From positions 1 to 6,738 of the forward strand of contig JACQPO010000224.1 in NCBI GenBank assembly GCA_016207545.1: a stretch of 6,738 nt of DNA, given 5' to 3'. Position 1 is the stretch's first letter. Each line of letters starts with the position of its first letter. Made by a program: the position numbers and the translations under genes. Under the pieces are notes generated by a model. It saw nothing but the letters and a program-made list of their open reading frames with translations. It was not told the origin of the DNA and did no database searches. Of this stretch, positions 6,069 to 6,738 are shown piece after piece. This DNA comes from Methanobacteriota archaeon. GTDB taxonomy: Archaea > Thermoplasmatota > Thermoplasmata > RBG-16-68-12 > EA-27.

Positions 6069-6356
6069 CTAGCGGGTGGCGGTCCACAGGATCGCGCCGA
6101 GGCCGCCCGCCTCGAACGCGCCGACGCCGAACAGGTACGGGGTAAGCTCGTACCTGAGGAGCGGCATCATCGTCACGTACGCGTACACGAGGAGCACGTT
6201 CTGAAGCAGGAACGCGGCCGCGAACACGAGGAGGGCGAGCGTGAACGGCGCCCTCGTCGCGCGGTACGTGCGGCCGTACACCGCCAGAAGCGTGGCGGCA
6301 AGGATGGCATTGACCGCGCCCACGCCGATGCTCCCCATCATGAACATGTCCGCCAT
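6069..6356 (-). CDS. Three-helix integral membrane protein, unknown function
   Basis: A 95-residue hydrophobic protein I do not recognise by family. Three membrane segments are evident at about residues 7-27 (GSIGVGAVNAILAATLLAVY), 38-60 (FTLALLVFAAAFLLQNVLLVYAY) and 73-92 (PYLFGVGAFEAGGLGAILW). The first loop is basic (GRTYRATRAP), so by the positive-inside rule the N-terminus faces outward and the C-terminus inward. ATG at 6356 (minus strand) is supported by a ribosome-binding site, AGGTGA, ending 5 bases upstream. It follows the winged-helix gene by 51 bases with no TATA-like element between, so the two likely form one transcript. The pairing suggests a membrane partner of, or target for, that regulator, but this is inference from context only. 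Confidence 0.78.
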   Translation of the reverse strand: MADMFMMGSIGVGAVNAILAATLLAVYGRTYRATRAPFTLALLVFAAAFLLQNVLLVYAYVTMMPLLRYELTPYLFGVGAFEAGGLGAILWTATR

Positions 6357-6361
6357 GCGGG

Positions 6362-6368
6362 CTCACCT
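6362..6368 (-). promoter_or_regulatory. Ribosome-binding site fixing the membrane-protein start
   Basis: Read on the minus strand the segment is AGGTGAG, complementary to the 3' end of archaeal 16S rRNA and 5 bases from the ATG at 6356. It selects that ATG over upstream alternatives and contrasts with the preceding gene, which appears leaderless: first gene leaderless, internal gene with a Shine-Dalgarno site is a common archaeal operon layout. Confidence 0.6.
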
Positions 6369-6407
6369 ACCGTCGCCGGATGCTTGGACGTTTGCCACAA
6401 TCTCACC

Positions 6408-6710
6408 TCAATCCCCCTCCGGGAACGCCTTCGCGCAAATCTCCTCGAAGACGGCGTAATTCGCCTCGAGGGTCGCGGACAGGAAGTACGGGGCGGCGTA
6501 CGCGTCCCCCGCGGGGCGCGTGAGCAGCCCGTTCTTCACGAGCAGGTCGAGGTGATGCCGGATCGTGCGGTAGTCCAGCCCGAGCGCCTCGCTGAGCTGG
6601 TGCGCGTTCCGCGGACGCTCCCGCAAGGTGCGGATGATCCGGGCGCGGTTGATCCCCCCGCGGGTCCCCGCGAGGATGTACCACAGGAGCTGGCGAAGGG
6701 CGGTGCTCAC
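6408..6710 (-). CDS. ArsR-like winged helix-turn-helix transcriptional regulator
   Basis: A 100-residue DNA-binding protein. The N-terminal helix with LLWYILAGTRGGINRARII (8-26) is a signature I associate with a family of short archaeal regulators. It is followed by the HTH proper: helix NAHQLSEALGLD (35-46), recognition helix YRTIRHHLDLLVKNGLL (47-63) and a wing (TRPAGDAYAAPYFLS, 64-78). The C-terminal helix (ATLEANYAVFEEICAKAF) probably mediates dimerisation. No Cys pairs or ligand-binding domain are present, so a metal-sensing role is not indicated. The start chosen is GTG at 6710, where homology begins; a TTTAT element about 25 bases upstream places the transcription start at or next to this codon, so the mRNA is probably leaderless. 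The frame remains open to the window edge, so a longer N-terminus is formally possible but not expected. Target genes are unknown; the downstream membrane-protein gene is the obvious candidate. Confidence 0.85.
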   Translation of the reverse strand: MSTALRQLLWYILAGTRGGINRARIIRTLRERPRNAHQLSEALGLDYRTIRHHLDLLVKNGLLTRPAGDAYAAPYFLSATLEANYAVFEEICAKAFPEGD

Positions 6711-6732
6711 CGGCGCGGCTAACGGCGCAGGG

Positions 6733-6738
6733 GATAAA
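6733..6738 (-). promoter_or_regulatory. TATA-like box of the winged-helix/membrane-protein operon (at window edge)
   Basis: On the minus strand the window opens with TTTATC, an archaeal TATA-like element, with its centre 25-26 bases upstream of the first base of the GTG start. That spacing predicts transcription starting at the start codon itself. Any upstream BRE lies outside the window, so the element is only partly visible. Confidence 0.45.

Overview
The window (about 66-68% G+C by eye) is most likely archaeal, perhaps from a GC-rich terrestrial Thermoplasmatota lineage. Three things point there: a short winged-helix regulator of an archaeal type, TATA-like boxes about 25-33 bases upstream of two genes, and GTG/TTG starts with compact, partly leaderless layouts. 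The taxonomic guess is inference; there is no rRNA or other marker gene.

Positions 3-5111 (+ strand) are a tight alpha-glucan (glycogen/maltodextrin) cluster. In order it holds the C-terminal part of a GH57 1,4-alpha-glucan branching enzyme cut by the window edge, a second GH57 protein of a different subtype (TTG start, 4 bases after the previous stop), a GT4 glucan/maltose-1-phosphate synthase resembling the actinobacterial GlgA/GlgM type, and a maltokinase (Mak/Pep2-like) whose ATG overlaps the synthase stop by one base. The branching enzyme makes alpha-1,6 branches and the second GH57 probably hydrolyses or rearranges alpha-glucan. The GT4 enzyme and the kinase are the two enzymes that supply maltose-1-phosphate in the bacterial GlgE pathway. 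Finding them coupled suggests an archaeal version of that node, but no GlgE or TreS lies inside this window.

Positions 5112-5470 hold a possible 84-aa hypothetical protein, then a short promoter region. Positions 5471-6059 are a type II toxin-antitoxin pair: an AbrB/MazE-like antitoxin and a PIN-domain (VapC-like) toxin overlapping by 20 bases. A perfect 8-5-8 palindrome sits directly against the antitoxin start codon, downstream of a TATA-like box, and looks like an autoregulatory operator. One half-site recurs at the 3' end of the toxin gene.

Positions 6069-6710 (- strand, converging on the toxin gene with a 9-base gap) are a two-gene unit: a 100-aa winged-helix regulator, probably leaderless from a GTG start, followed by a 95-aa three-helix membrane protein of unknown function. 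No RNA genes, CRISPR arrays or insertion sequences were seen.
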